This document shows, piece after piece, positions 7,097 through 13,920 of a DNA stretch of 15,705 nt. Made by a program: the position numbers and the translations under genes. This DNA comes from Gammaproteobacteria bacterium (lineage in GTDB: Bacteria; Pseudomonadota; Gammaproteobacteria; Steroidobacterales; Rariloculaceae). The DNA is taken from positions 1 through 15,705 of the forward strand of contig JAFGNC010000139.1 in assembly GCA_016927175.1 (NCBI GenBank), read 5' to 3'. The notes beneath the pieces are model-generated. The model was not told the origin of the DNA. It saw only the letters and a list, made by a program, of their open reading frames with translations, and searched no databases. Position 1 is the first letter of the stretch, and the number at the start of each line of letters is the position of its first letter.

Positions 7097-8134
7097 ATGA
7101 TTCGCAGACTTTCGATTGGAATCGGGATCGCGACGTTGGCCGGAATCGCTTCAGCCGAAGAGCAGCGCTGGATCGGCGCGGACGAGCGTCTCGAGGCCAC
7201 CGGCGACGTGACCTATGTCGAGATGCCCGGCGACGACAGCGGCCCGACGACGATCGCGATCGCCCCGGACGGCAGGCTATGGTTCACGCTGAGCTCCGGC
7301 AACGCAATCGGCAGCATGAGCCCCGACGGCAGCGACATCGCGGAGTACCCGCTCCCCCACCCCGACAGCTCGCCGCGGATCATCGCGCTCGGCGCGGACG
7401 GCAACATGTGGTTCTCCGAGCACACGGGCAGCCGAATGGGCCGCATCACGCCGCAGGGCGATATCGCGGAGTTCGACATTCCGACGGCCGACTCACAGCC
7501 GCGCGCCATAGCGCTCGGCGCGGACGGCAACATCTGGATCGGCATGTTCGCGGCCGGCAAGATCGGCCGCATCACACCGGACGGCGAAATCACGGAGTTC
7601 GAGATTCCGACGCCGGACAGCGGGCCGCGCGCGCTGGCGGCCGGCCCCGATGGCAACATCTGGTTCTCCGAATTCAAGGCGAGCAAGATCGGGCGGATCA
7701 CGCCGGACGGCGAGATCACCGAGTTCGAGCTTCCGAGACCGAACGCCGGCCCGGGCGACATCACGGCCGGCGCGGACGGCAACATGTGGTTCGTGGAGCT
7801 TGCGGGCGGCATCGACGGCATCCGGACGGACGGCAACCGCGTCGGCCGGATCACGATGGACGGCAAGGTGACGGAGTTCCGGATCCCGAGCGAAGGCGGC
7901 ACACCGATCAACATCGCCGTCGGACCGGACCGCAACGTCTGGTACACGAAGGGCCGCTCGCTCGGCCGAGTGACGCCGGACGGCGAGATCACCGAGTTCA
8001 CCGTATCGGATACGGACGCTCGGGCCGTAGGGCTCTCGGCCGGCAGCGACCGCCAGCCGCCGGAGCGGCTCGTGAACAGGCTCTGGTTCACGGACCCGCT
8101 GAACAACCGCATCGGTTACCTGCGCTTCGAGTGA
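7097..8134 (+). CDS. Exported seven-bladed Vgb-like (virginiamycin B lyase family) beta-propeller
   Basis: 345 aa with a signal peptide (cleavage near ASA-EE, 20/21) and GAGGAG ten bases upstream of the ATG. Seven repeats of about 42 residues follow the consensus 'TEFEIPTPDSGPRALA.GPDGNIWF.E....KIGRITPDGEI'. Blades run from about residue 40 to the C terminus; blade 7 is the most divergent. This layout is typical of the Vgb family. The mature protein has only two histidines (88 and 109), both in blade 2. The catalytic residues of true streptogramin B lyase lie towards the C terminus, so the enzyme activity is doubtful. The frame stays open upstream into the preceding gene, but the signal peptide and the RBS fix the start. 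It sits 71 bp after the other propeller and 72 bp before an MFS exporter, likely the same operon. The name vgb is not justified. Confidence 0.88.
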   Translation: MIRRLSIGIGIATLAGIASAEEQRWIGADERLEATGDVTYVEMPGDDSGPTTIAIAPDGRLWFTLSSGNAIGSMSPDGSDIAEYPLPHPDSSPRIIALGADGNMWFSEHTGSRMGRITPQGDIAEFDIPTADSQPRAIALGADGNIWIGMFAAGKIGRITPDGEITEFEIPTPDSGPRALAAGPDGNIWFSEFKASKIGRITPDGEITEFELPRPNAGPGDITAGADGNMWFVELAGGIDGIRTDGNRVGRITMDGKVTEFRIPSEGGTPINIAVGPDRNVWYTKGRSLGRVTPDGEITEFTVSDTDARAVGLSAGSDRQPPERLVNRLWFTDPLNNRIGYLRFE

Positions 8135-8206
8135 CCGAAACCGGGAGACGCTCGCCGCGGCGGTTGCCGGGAGCCGCGCTGCGGTCCAGCACGTGAGCGC
8201 CTTCGA

Positions 8207-9868
8207 GTGAGCGCCGCCGGCGAGCCGCAGGCGTCGGCGCTGTCTCCGTTTCGCCATGGCGTCTTCCGCGCGGTATGGATCGCGAACGTCGTCTCGCAGT
8301 TCGGCGGCCTGATCCAGAACGTCGGCGCGGCATGGCTGATGCTGTCGATCGCCGCGTCGGCGGAGATGGTCACGCTCGTGCAGGCCTCGACGACGCTGCC
8401 GATCGTGCTGTTTGCGCTCGTGGCCGGCGCGCTGGCCGACAATTTCGACCGGCGCAAGATGATGCTCGCGAGCCAGGTGTTCATGCTCGCCGTGTCGCTC
8501 GCGCTCGCCGTCGGCGCGTATCTCGGGCTCGTGACGCCGTGGCTGTTGCTGTTGCTGACGTTTCTGATCGGCTGCGGCCACGCGTTCAACGGGCCGGCCT
8601 GGCAGTCGTCGGTCGGCAGAATGGTGCCGCGCGAGGACCTGCCGACGGCCGTCGCGCTGAACAGCATGGGCTTCAACGTCGCCCGCAGCGTCGGCCCCGC
8701 GATCGGCGGACTGATCGTCGCCGTGGCCGGCGCCGCGGCGGCCTTCGCCGTCAACACCGTCACCTACTTCGGCATCATCGGCGTGCTGGCGCGCTGGCGG
8801 CCGGCGCCGGAGCAGCGCCTGCTGCCGCGCGAGCGGCTGTGGACCGCGATCCAGGCCGGCATCCGCTACGTCGCGATGTCGCCGAACATCACGGCGACGC
8901 TGTTGCGGGGCTTCGTGTTCGGCGCCGGCGCCAGCGCCGTGACCGCGCTGATGCCGCTGATCGCGCGCGACCTCGTCGGCGGCGGCCCGGTCACTTACGG
9001 GCTGCTGCTCGGCGCTTTCGGCGTCGGCGCCGTCGGCGGCGCGCTGTCGTCGCACCGCCTGCGCCTGTCGCTGACGAACGAGGCGATCGTGCGGCTCGCG
9101 CTCGTCGTGTTCGGCGCGTCGGCGCTCGTCGCGGGAAGCAGCAGGTGGCTGCTCGTGACGATGGCGGCAATGCTGCTGTCGGGCGCCGCGTGGGTGCTCG
9201 CGCTGTCGACCTTCAACGCGACCGTGCAGACGTCGGCGCCGCGCTGGGTGGTCGGCCGGGCGCTGTCGCAGTATCAGGTCGTGACCTTCGGCGGCATCTC
9301 GCTCGGCAGCTGGGCGTGGGGCGTCGTCACGGAACGCTACGGGATCGCGGCGGCGTTGTCGGGCGCGGCGCTGGTCATGCTGATCGGCGTCGCGCTCGGC
9401 CGGCGCTTCGCGGTCCGGCAGACGGACGAGCTGAACCTCGACCCGCTCGCGCGCTGGACCGAGCCGGAGGTCGCGCTCGAGATCCAGCCGCGCAGCGGAC
9501 CCGTCGTCATCACGATCGAATATCGGATCCGCGACGAGGACGTGCTCCAGTTCCTGACCGCGATGGCCGAGCGGCGCCGGATCAGACGACGCGACGGCGC
9601 GCAGCGCTGGTCGCTGCTGCGCGATCTCGCGGATCCCGAGCTGTGGATCGAGCGCTACCAGAGTCCGACGTGGCTCGACTACGTGCGGCAGAATCAGCGC
9701 ATCACGCAGGACGACGCCGCTGTCGGCGACCGCATCCGCGCGCTGCACGTCGGACCGGACAAACCGCGCGTTCGTCGCATGATCGAGCGCCAGACCAGCG
9801 CACCGCCGGCCGGGCAGCGCTACAAAGAAGCTCAGGGGCCGCTCGCCGGTCCGCCCGGCCCGCATTGA
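8207..9868 (+). CDS. MFS exporter (MFS_3 / EntS-like) with C-terminal monooxygenase-like domain
   Basis: 553 aa inner-membrane transporter. Hydrophobic helices extend from about residue 20 to 400. The MFS loop motif GALADNFDRRK (74-84) lies between helices 2 and 3, and NSMGFNVARSVGPAIGG (152-168) is typical of the PF05977 group. Residues about 430-520 form a soluble domain, VVITIEYRIRDEDVLQFLTA and WSLLRDLADPELWIERYQSPTW, that resembles an antibiotic-biosynthesis monooxygenase (ferredoxin-like) fold; this pairing is known in the family. The start is a GTG chosen because it falls just before helix 1; no clear Shine-Dalgarno is visible. A 9-bp direct repeat GTGAGCGCC (8193-8201 and 8207-8215) surrounds the start. 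It is probably a proton-driven exporter of a small molecule or siderophore; the substrate is unknown. It follows two exported propeller genes. Confidence 0.92.
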   Translation: MSAAGEPQASALSPFRHGVFRAVWIANVVSQFGGLIQNVGAAWLMLSIAASAEMVTLVQASTTLPIVLFALVAGALADNFDRRKMMLASQVFMLAVSLALAVGAYLGLVTPWLLLLLTFLIGCGHAFNGPAWQSSVGRMVPREDLPTAVALNSMGFNVARSVGPAIGGLIVAVAGAAAAFAVNTVTYFGIIGVLARWRPAPEQRLLPRERLWTAIQAGIRYVAMSPNITATLLRGFVFGAGASAVTALMPLIARDLVGGGPVTYGLLLGAFGVGAVGGALSSHRLRLSLTNEAIVRLALVVFGASALVAGSSRWLLVTMAAMLLSGAAWVLALSTFNATVQTSAPRWVVGRALSQYQVVTFGGISLGSWAWGVVTERYGIAAALSGAALVMLIGVALGRRFAVRQTDELNLDPLARWTEPEVALEIQPRSGPVVITIEYRIRDEDVLQFLTAMAERRRIRRRDGAQRWSLLRDLADPELWIERYQSPTWLDYVRQNQRITQDDAAVGDRIRALHVGPDKPRVRRMIERQTSAPPAGQRYKEAQGPLAGPPGPH

Positions 9869-9904
9869 GGCGAATCGGCGCCGGGCGCGGGTTTGCCGCG
9901 CGCG

Positions 9905-9970
9905 GCTTCGGCCGCGGTTCGCCGCGCCCCGCTTCGGCCGCGGTTCGCCGCGCCCCGCTTCGGCCGCGGT
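9905..9970. repeat. 26-bp tandem repeat, about 2.5 copies
   Basis: The unit GCTTCGGCCGCGGTTCGCCG + CGCCCC occurs identically at 9905-9930 and 9931-9956. A third partial copy of 14 bp (9957-9970) stops two bases before a TATAGT box. Each unit contains the palindrome-rich CGGCCGCGG. The preceding bases (from about 9890) look like a degraded further copy. It fills the gap between the MFS gene and the protease gene. Confidence 0.85.
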
Positions 9971-9971
9971 G

Positions 9972-9977
9972 TATAGT
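9972..9977 (+). promoter_or_regulatory. Possible -10 box TATAGT before the CPBP protease gene
   Basis: TATAGT matches the sigma-70 -10 consensus at five of six positions and stands alone in GC-rich sequence about 45 bp before the chosen start codon. The region where a -35 would lie is inside the tandem repeat and has no TTGACA-like hexamer. The call rests on the -10 only. Confidence 0.3.
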
Positions 9978-10022
9978 GGTGGCGGAATCCTACCCACCGC
10001 TTCAAGAGCCATCGACCAAATC

Positions 10023-10709
10023 GTGTTGAGCAGACGGCAAGCCGCCGTCGATGTCGTGCTGACCGTGCTGCTGGTGCTCGCGAGCGCCACGCTGGCCGGC
10101 CTCGTTATCGGCCTCGTCTCCTCGGGACCGCCGTCGCTGTCGGCCGCGGTGGCCGTGCAGGGGCTCCTCGCGATCGCCGGCGTGTACGTCATGCTCGACT
10201 GGCGCGAGCAGCCGTGGAGCGCGATCGGCCTGACGCGGCCGAGCTGGCGCGACGTCGGGCGCGGCCTGCTGGTGCTCGCGGCGGGGTTCGCGGTGAACAC
10301 GGCGCTGGCCGCGGCGGCCGTCGCGCTGTCTCCGCAGACCCTCGAGCAGCACATCGAGACTCTGAGCTCGGTCGCGGCGGATCTGACGCTCGATACGCCG
10401 CTGCCGCAGGCACTTGCGGTGCTCGTCATCGTCGGCTTCTACGAGGAAGTCCTGTCCCGGGGACTGCTGCTGACACGCTCGCGGCGTTTGCTCGGCGGAT
10501 ACTGGCCGCCCGTGCTGTTCTCGGCCCTGCTGTTCTCGCTCGGACACTTCTACCAGGGTCTCTACGGCGTGCTGCAAACGGCGCTTTTCGGCATCGTGCT
10601 CGCGGCGTTCACGCTGCGCTGGGGCACGCTGTGGCCGGCAATCATCGCGCACACGGCAATCAACATGTTGTCGCTGGTGCAGCTCGACGATCTGGCGACG
10701 GCAGGATGA
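10023..10709 (+). CDS. CPBP-family intramembrane metalloprotease (CAAX protease / Abi-like)
   Basis: 228 aa from the chosen start. All three family motifs are present: EEVLSR (141-146, the EExxxR motif), FSLGH (171-175, FxxxH) and HTAIN (210-214, HxxxN). These glutamate and histidine residues form the membrane-embedded metal site. Hydrophobic segments lie at about 8-32, 42-58, 80-102, 127-140, 163-174, 183-196 and 202-218. The frame also opens with a GTG at 9969, but that would overlap the TATAGT box. I chose the GTG at 10023, followed by TTG, just before the first helix; no good Shine-Dalgarno helps, so the start is uncertain. In bacteria the family serves in bacteriocin immunity, membrane protein cleavage or unknown roles. 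Here nothing nearby points to a bacteriocin. The YCII gene follows after 53 bp and may be co-transcribed. Confidence 0.9.
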   Translation: MLSRRQAAVDVVLTVLLVLASATLAGLVIGLVSSGPPSLSAAVAVQGLLAIAGVYVMLDWREQPWSAIGLTRPSWRDVGRGLLVLAAGFAVNTALAAAAVALSPQTLEQHIETLSSVAADLTLDTPLPQALAVLVIVGFYEEVLSRGLLLTRSRRLLGGYWPPVLFSALLFSLGHFYQGLYGVLQTALFGIVLAAFTLRWGTLWPAIIAHTAINMLSLVQLDDLATAG

Positions 10710-10762
10710 GCCTCGTATGCTCTTGCTCGCTGACGGGAGAAAAATGCCCGAAGGAGACACAC

Positions 10763-11134
10763 ATGCGATTTCTGTGCCTGGCCTACGAGGAAGAGCAAAC
10801 GCTGAACTCGCTGTCGCGGCAGGAGTGGACGGCGCTCAGGAACGAGACGCTCGACTACGTAGGCTCGCTGCAGGCGGAAGGACGGCTTCTGGCCGCGGAA
10901 CCGCTGCAAAGCGCCCGCACGGCGAAAACCGTGCGAGTGCGGAATGGGCAGACGACAGCCACGGACGGGCCTTTTGCGGAGACGAAGGAGCAGCTCGGCG
11001 GGTTTTTCCTGATTGAGGCGTCCGATTACGACGAGGCCGTGCGCATCGCCTCCGCATGGCCGTCGGCGAGGATCGGCGCGATCGAGGTGCGGCCGCTCGA
11101 GGAAGGGCTCCCCGAAGACAGCCGCTATCGCTGA
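10763..11134 (+). CDS. YCII-related (DGPF) domain protein
   Basis: 123 aa, a full-length single-domain protein. The signature TDGPFAETKEQLGGFFLIEA (67-86) is diagnostic of the YCII/DGPF family (PF03795), which has a dimeric alpha/beta ferredoxin-like fold. The N terminus MRFLCLAYEEE and the region RLLAAEPLQ (41-49) also fit. AAGGAG stands seven bases before the ATG. Family members usually lie beside an ECF sigma factor (ECF41-type or similar). Here no sigma factor follows; the next 320 bp are non-coding or decayed. Function is unknown for most of the family, and some are enzyme-like or regulatory partners of the sigma factor. Confidence 0.92.
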   Translation: MRFLCLAYEEEQTLNSLSRQEWTALRNETLDYVGSLQAEGRLLAAEPLQSARTAKTVRVRNGQTTATDGPFAETKEQLGGFFLIEASDYDEAVRIASAWPSARIGAIEVRPLEEGLPEDSRYR

Positions 11135-11455
11135 CGCTGCGCCGGCGCAAGCGATCGGTGCGCGGCGTAGCAGACTTTGCAGGCACCCACGCGCCGGCGC
11201 CGTGCGAGAATCGATGCGTAAGGCGATCGGTGACGGCGTCGGTACGACCACCTAAAGCGCCTCGCGGGTGGAACCTGACGGCCCCGAAACCGTGTTCCTT
11301 CAGTAACGCGGATTTGTAGACGGGGTGGCTGCAATGGAGCTGCTGTTTCAGGCTCTGGATGAGCTCGACGATTTCGTCGCGGTCGTTCGGTGCCTCTGCC
11401 TGAGGTACGCGGGCGGAAACACGAGACGTAGAAGAAGACTGCCGACGAGGCCGGC
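11135..11455. other. Apparently non-coding or decayed segment
   Basis: About 320 bp with no gene I can recognise. On the minus strand the frame of the ABC remnant continues and reads EAPNDRDEIVELIQSLKQQL (about 11409-11350), then PVYKSALLKEHGFGAVRF. On the plus strand a short open frame from ATG 11334 encodes MELLFQALDELDDFVAVVR and stops at about 11463. Neither has a ribosome binding site or a family I can name. The 10-mer GCGATCGGTG occurs twice (11151-11160 and 11223-11232). It is probably residue of lost genes. Confidence 0.45.
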
Positions 11456-11723
11456 TTACTCGTAGCGCAATGCCTCGAGCGGATCGGTGCGGCTTGCGCG
11501 CGCGGCCGGAATCGCCGAGCAGGCCGAGGATCGACAGCAGCGTCCGTTTGCCGCAACCCGATGGACCCGCGATCGATACGTAATCCCCTTGCGTGATGTC
11601 GAAGTGGACGCCGGACAGCGCATGCGTCTCGATGTCGTCCGTGTCGAATACCTTCCTGACGTCCTCGAGCCGAATCAGCGGCGCCCTCGGTTTCGAGCGC
11701 GCAGCGTCGATGGAATCGTTCAT
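11456..11723 (-). pseudogene. Collapsed ABC transporter: N-terminal ATPase piece joined to C-terminal permease tail
   Basis: From an ATG at 11723 the minus strand reads a MacB/LolD-type ATPase N terminus: PLIRLEDVRKVFDTDDIETH, ALSGVHFDITQGDYVSIAG, then the Walker A region GPSGCGKRTLLSILGLL. The residue after the Walker A lysine is Arg instead of Ser/Thr. At about 11513-11525 the homology breaks. In the next reading frame, 11515-11456 encodes AIPAARASRTDPLEALRYE and a stop. That is the typical last stretch of the FtsX/MacB-like permease of the same kind of operon. The ATPase Q-loop, signature, Walker B and H-loop are gone, as is nearly the whole permease. A single internal deletion removing the 3' part of the ATPase gene and the 5' part of the permease gene explains this. 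It cannot make a working transporter. Confidence 0.8.
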
Positions 11724-11877
11724 TAGGATCGAGCCGATGAGCGTTCCGGGAAGACGCTGTCGCGATTGACCCCGTAAGGCGCCTTCTTGCGTTATCGTCG
11801 TTACGGCCGTGCCGGATCCGGACGGTGCCGTTCCGGCGGCCGTGCCACGGCTTTGCGCCATCGACCGGAGGAGCTCC

Positions 11878-12477
11878 ATGAACAGAACGACCGCAAGGGC
11901 AGCCCTGCTCGCACTGAGCGCTTTACTGACCGGTTACGTCCTGGCGCAACAGAACGCGCCGCGGCCGCAGGAGGCTGCGCGGGACGCCGAAGAGCCCGTC
12001 TCCCGCAGCGCCGAGGCTACCGTCGAGGACGAGAGCTCCGTCGAGCTGATCGAGCTCCTCGCGCGGGTGGCGGCAGCCGAGAACAGGCAGTTCGTCGTGG
12101 ACCCGCGCGTCCGGGGTCGGGCGAGGATCGTGCCGCCCGTCGAAACGCCGAGCTACGAGCTGCTGCTTTCGATCCTGCGCGTCCACGGCTACGCGGCCGT
12201 CGGCGACGGCGGCACCGTCAGCGTCGTGCCGGACGGGATCGCCCGGACCCTGCCCACCCGCGTCGTGCAGAGCGACGACGACACGATCCCGAAGGACGAG
12301 CTGGTGAGCCGGGTCATCGCCGTCGGCAGTAACGCGCCGCAGCTCGTACCGGTGCTGAGGCCGCTGCTGCCGCAATATGCGCACCTGGCCGCGACGTCGG
12401 ACGGCAGGCTCGTCGTCGTCGACTATTACGACAACGTCCGTCGGATCAGCGAGCTCGCGCGGGCCCTCGGCCGGTGA
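11878..12477 (+). CDS. Exported stand-alone GspD-like N0-N1 domain protein, no secretin channel domain
   Basis: 199 aa. The ATG has GGAGGAG at proper spacing and opens a signal peptide (core 8-22, cleavage near VLA-QQ, 23/24). After an acidic linker, residues about 53-120 match the N0 domain of type II secretion secretins: VELIELLARVAAAENRQFVV, DPRVRGRARIV, LLLSILRVHGYAAV. Residues about 140-199 match N1: ELVSRVIAVGSNAPQLVPVL, RPLLPQYAHLAA, LVVVDYYDNVRRISELARAL. In GspD, N0 contacts the inner-membrane partner GspC and N1 helps build the periplasmic ring. Full GspD has about 650 aa and continues to N2, N3 and the channel; here the gene ends cleanly after N1 and is followed at once by a hairpin terminator, so it is not an obvious truncation. 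No other T2SS genes are in the window. It may be a periplasmic adaptor. Confidence 0.85.
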   Translation: MNRTTARAALLALSALLTGYVLAQQNAPRPQEAARDAEEPVSRSAEATVEDESSVELIELLARVAAAENRQFVVDPRVRGRARIVPPVETPSYELLLSILRVHGYAAVGDGGTVSVVPDGIARTLPTRVVQSDDDTIPKDELVSRVIAVGSNAPQLVPVLRPLLPQYAHLAATSDGRLVVVDYYDNVRRISELARALGR

Positions 12478-12501
12478 AGGCGCCCGCAGTGCGGGCGCCT
12501 T
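12477..12501. terminator. Strong hairpin terminator between convergent genes
   Basis: Perfect 11-bp stem AAGGCGCCCGC (12477-12487) and GCGGGCGCCTT (12491-12501) with a 3-nt loop AGT. It begins on the last base of the upstream TGA stop and ends 13 bp before the stop of the convergent gene. The AA/TT ends suit either direction, but there is no long T-run. Confidence 0.75.
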
Positions 12502-12513
12502 GCGCGATCGCGG

Positions 12514-13428
12514 TCAGCCGCCGCTCTTCGGCAGATACACGAAGCTCTCGAGGCTGACCGTGTACTCGTCCCTGCCCGGGCGGTAGCGGATGCAGTACTG
12601 CGTGGGTGCCCACGCCGCCTCCGGCAGCGCGGCCGGCACGCGGATCGGAAAGCACGCGTTCGGCTTCGACCGAAGATACGCGAGCGTGATCATCGGCTCG
12701 AAGAAGCTCAAGGCACCGTCCTGTGCGCCGAAAATGAAGGTGTGGTCGAACGGGTTGCCGTTCAGCCCGGAGCCGTAGGGATCGAGCATGTGGTCGCCCA
12801 TGCCGGGCTCCACCGCGCCGGGGCGGATGTAATCCTGCGGATACTGATCCTCCGGCACCGGCGCCGTCAGCCGCGCGTAGTCATCGCAGGTGACCGGCAC
12901 GGGATCCGCGCCTGCGGACGGCTCGCACATCTCCTCCGCCATCGGCGCACGGATGCTCTTCCGGGTTGCCTCGTCGATGATGTAGAAGTGGAAGTCGTAG
13001 TGGGGCGTATCGAAGACGCCGGGCGGCACGTGACCGTGCGGGTTCCAGTTCACGACGATGTGCTCGAACAGCGTCGGATCGAGCAGGTTCCCGGTCACTT
13101 CCATGCTGCGCTCGTGCCCGCAGCAATGCCAGACGACCTTGCCGTCCTCGTCCAGCACGTCCCATTTGCCGTCGCTCGGCGCGGCCGGCTGGTTCTCGAG
13201 CGTCGAGGCCGGGAAGCTGATCCCGATGGACCGCGGCACGCCCGCGACGACGGTGCCGTAGGGCGTGAATGCGCCGTCGCCGTGGGAGACTGAAGCACCG
13301 TATTCGGTCGGCGGGCCGTTGCCCTGCGATTTGCCCTGCCCCGGGTATCCCCGAGGGGGCTCGGCGTTCGAGACGGCAGCTACGGACACGCAACAGAAAG
13401 CGGCTGCACTTAGAGTGCGAATTGACAT
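12514..13428 (-). CDS. Exported TTHB210-like (DUF5602) domain protein
   Basis: 304 aa. Signal peptide with core at 7-19 and cleavage near SNA-EP (22/23). AGGAAT stands nine bases before the ATG. The mature part carries histidine clusters that I associate with the TTHB210-like domain: NWNPHGHVPPGVFDTPHYDF (128-147, with HFY just after), GMGDHMLDP (209-217) and FDHTFIFGAQDG (227-238). His131, His133, His143, His147, His213 and His229 could form a metal site; this is inference. Cys102-Cys103, Cys168, Cys181, Cys259 and Cys279 may form disulfides in the periplasm. The biochemical role of the family is unknown. Its namesake in Thermus is a target of an alternative sigma factor. It is convergent with the GspD-like gene and divergent from the lipoprotein gene. 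No partner is evident. Confidence 0.78.
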   Translation of the reverse strand: MSIRTLSAAAFCCVSVAAVSNAEPPRGYPGQGKSQGNGPPTEYGASVSHGDGAFTPYGTVVAGVPRSIGISFPASTLENQPAAPSDGKWDVLDEDGKVVWHCCGHERSMEVTGNLLDPTLFEHIVVNWNPHGHVPPGVFDTPHYDFHFYIIDEATRKSIRAPMAEEMCEPSAGADPVPVTCDDYARLTAPVPEDQYPQDYIRPGAVEPGMGDHMLDPYGSGLNGNPFDHTFIFGAQDGALSFFEPMITLAYLRSKPNACFPIRVPAALPEAAWAPTQYCIRYRPGRDEYTVSLESFVYLPKSGG

Positions 13429-13647
13429 AATTGTTATTCCTGCCTGAATTACAGAGATATTTTTGAGGCGCGCGAAGTATCGTCCACGCGTCCGCGGGCT
13501 GTAAACCGCGCGCGCGGGTTCCTGTTCCCGTACGGCAACGTACCGCGCGAATGTGAAGCAAGACGCTGCCGGGTCTCCGCGAAGGTCCTACAGTTGCGGT
13601 CGCCCGACCACCGATCGGAACACACCTCAACCACAGGAAGATTTAGC

Positions 13648-13896
13648 GTGAGATCGATCACCTGCCTGCTGATCGCGGGCATGCTCGGCGGCTGTGCGAC
13701 GTGGCACAAGACCGAGGTCAACGCAGAGCTCGGTCAGGCGTACGACGCCTGGGACAATCCGCTGTTCGCCATCGATGCGACCGTGCCGCTCACCGACCGG
13801 GTGTCGTTCAAGGCGGGACACATATCCGACCCGACTACGCGCGGCCCGGACGACCCCAACCTGACCTGGGCGGGCATCAGGTTCAAAGTGAAGTAG
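13648..13896 (+). CDS. Small predicted outer-membrane lipoprotein
   Basis: 82 aa starting at a GTG with AGGAAG seven bases upstream. The frame is open further upstream, but only this start gives a clean lipoprotein signal: VRSITCLLIAGM then lipobox LGGC with the acylated Cys16. Residue +2 is Ala, which favours outer-membrane sorting. The mature 67 residues alternate polar and apolar positions (ELGQAYDAWDNPLFAIDATV, then RVSFKAGHIS and LTWAGIRFKVK). This suggests a few beta strands, as in a fragment of a small barrel or sandwich. The family is unknown. It stands alone, 24 bp before the convergent histidine kinase end. Confidence 0.72.
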   Translation: MRSITCLLIAGMLGGCATWHKTEVNAELGQAYDAWDNPLFAIDATVPLTDRVSFKAGHISDPTTRGPDDPNLTWAGIRFKVK

Positions 13897-13920
13897 CGCG
13901 ACGCCACGCTCCGCGCGGAT

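Noticed and set aside
7097..8134. Calling the gene vgb, a streptogramin resistance determinant
   Set aside because: The fold fits, but the protein is exported and lacks histidines in the C-terminal blades where the enzyme's catalytic residues lie.
7493..10429. Very long open frame on the minus strand (about 978 codons)
   Set aside because: It is antisense to the Vgb-like, MFS and protease genes, is dominated by Arg, Ala and His with no domain, and results from high GC at the third codon position.
10763..11134. Expected ECF sigma factor partner for the YCII gene
   Set aside because: No sigma-factor domain was found in any frame on either side of the gene within the window.
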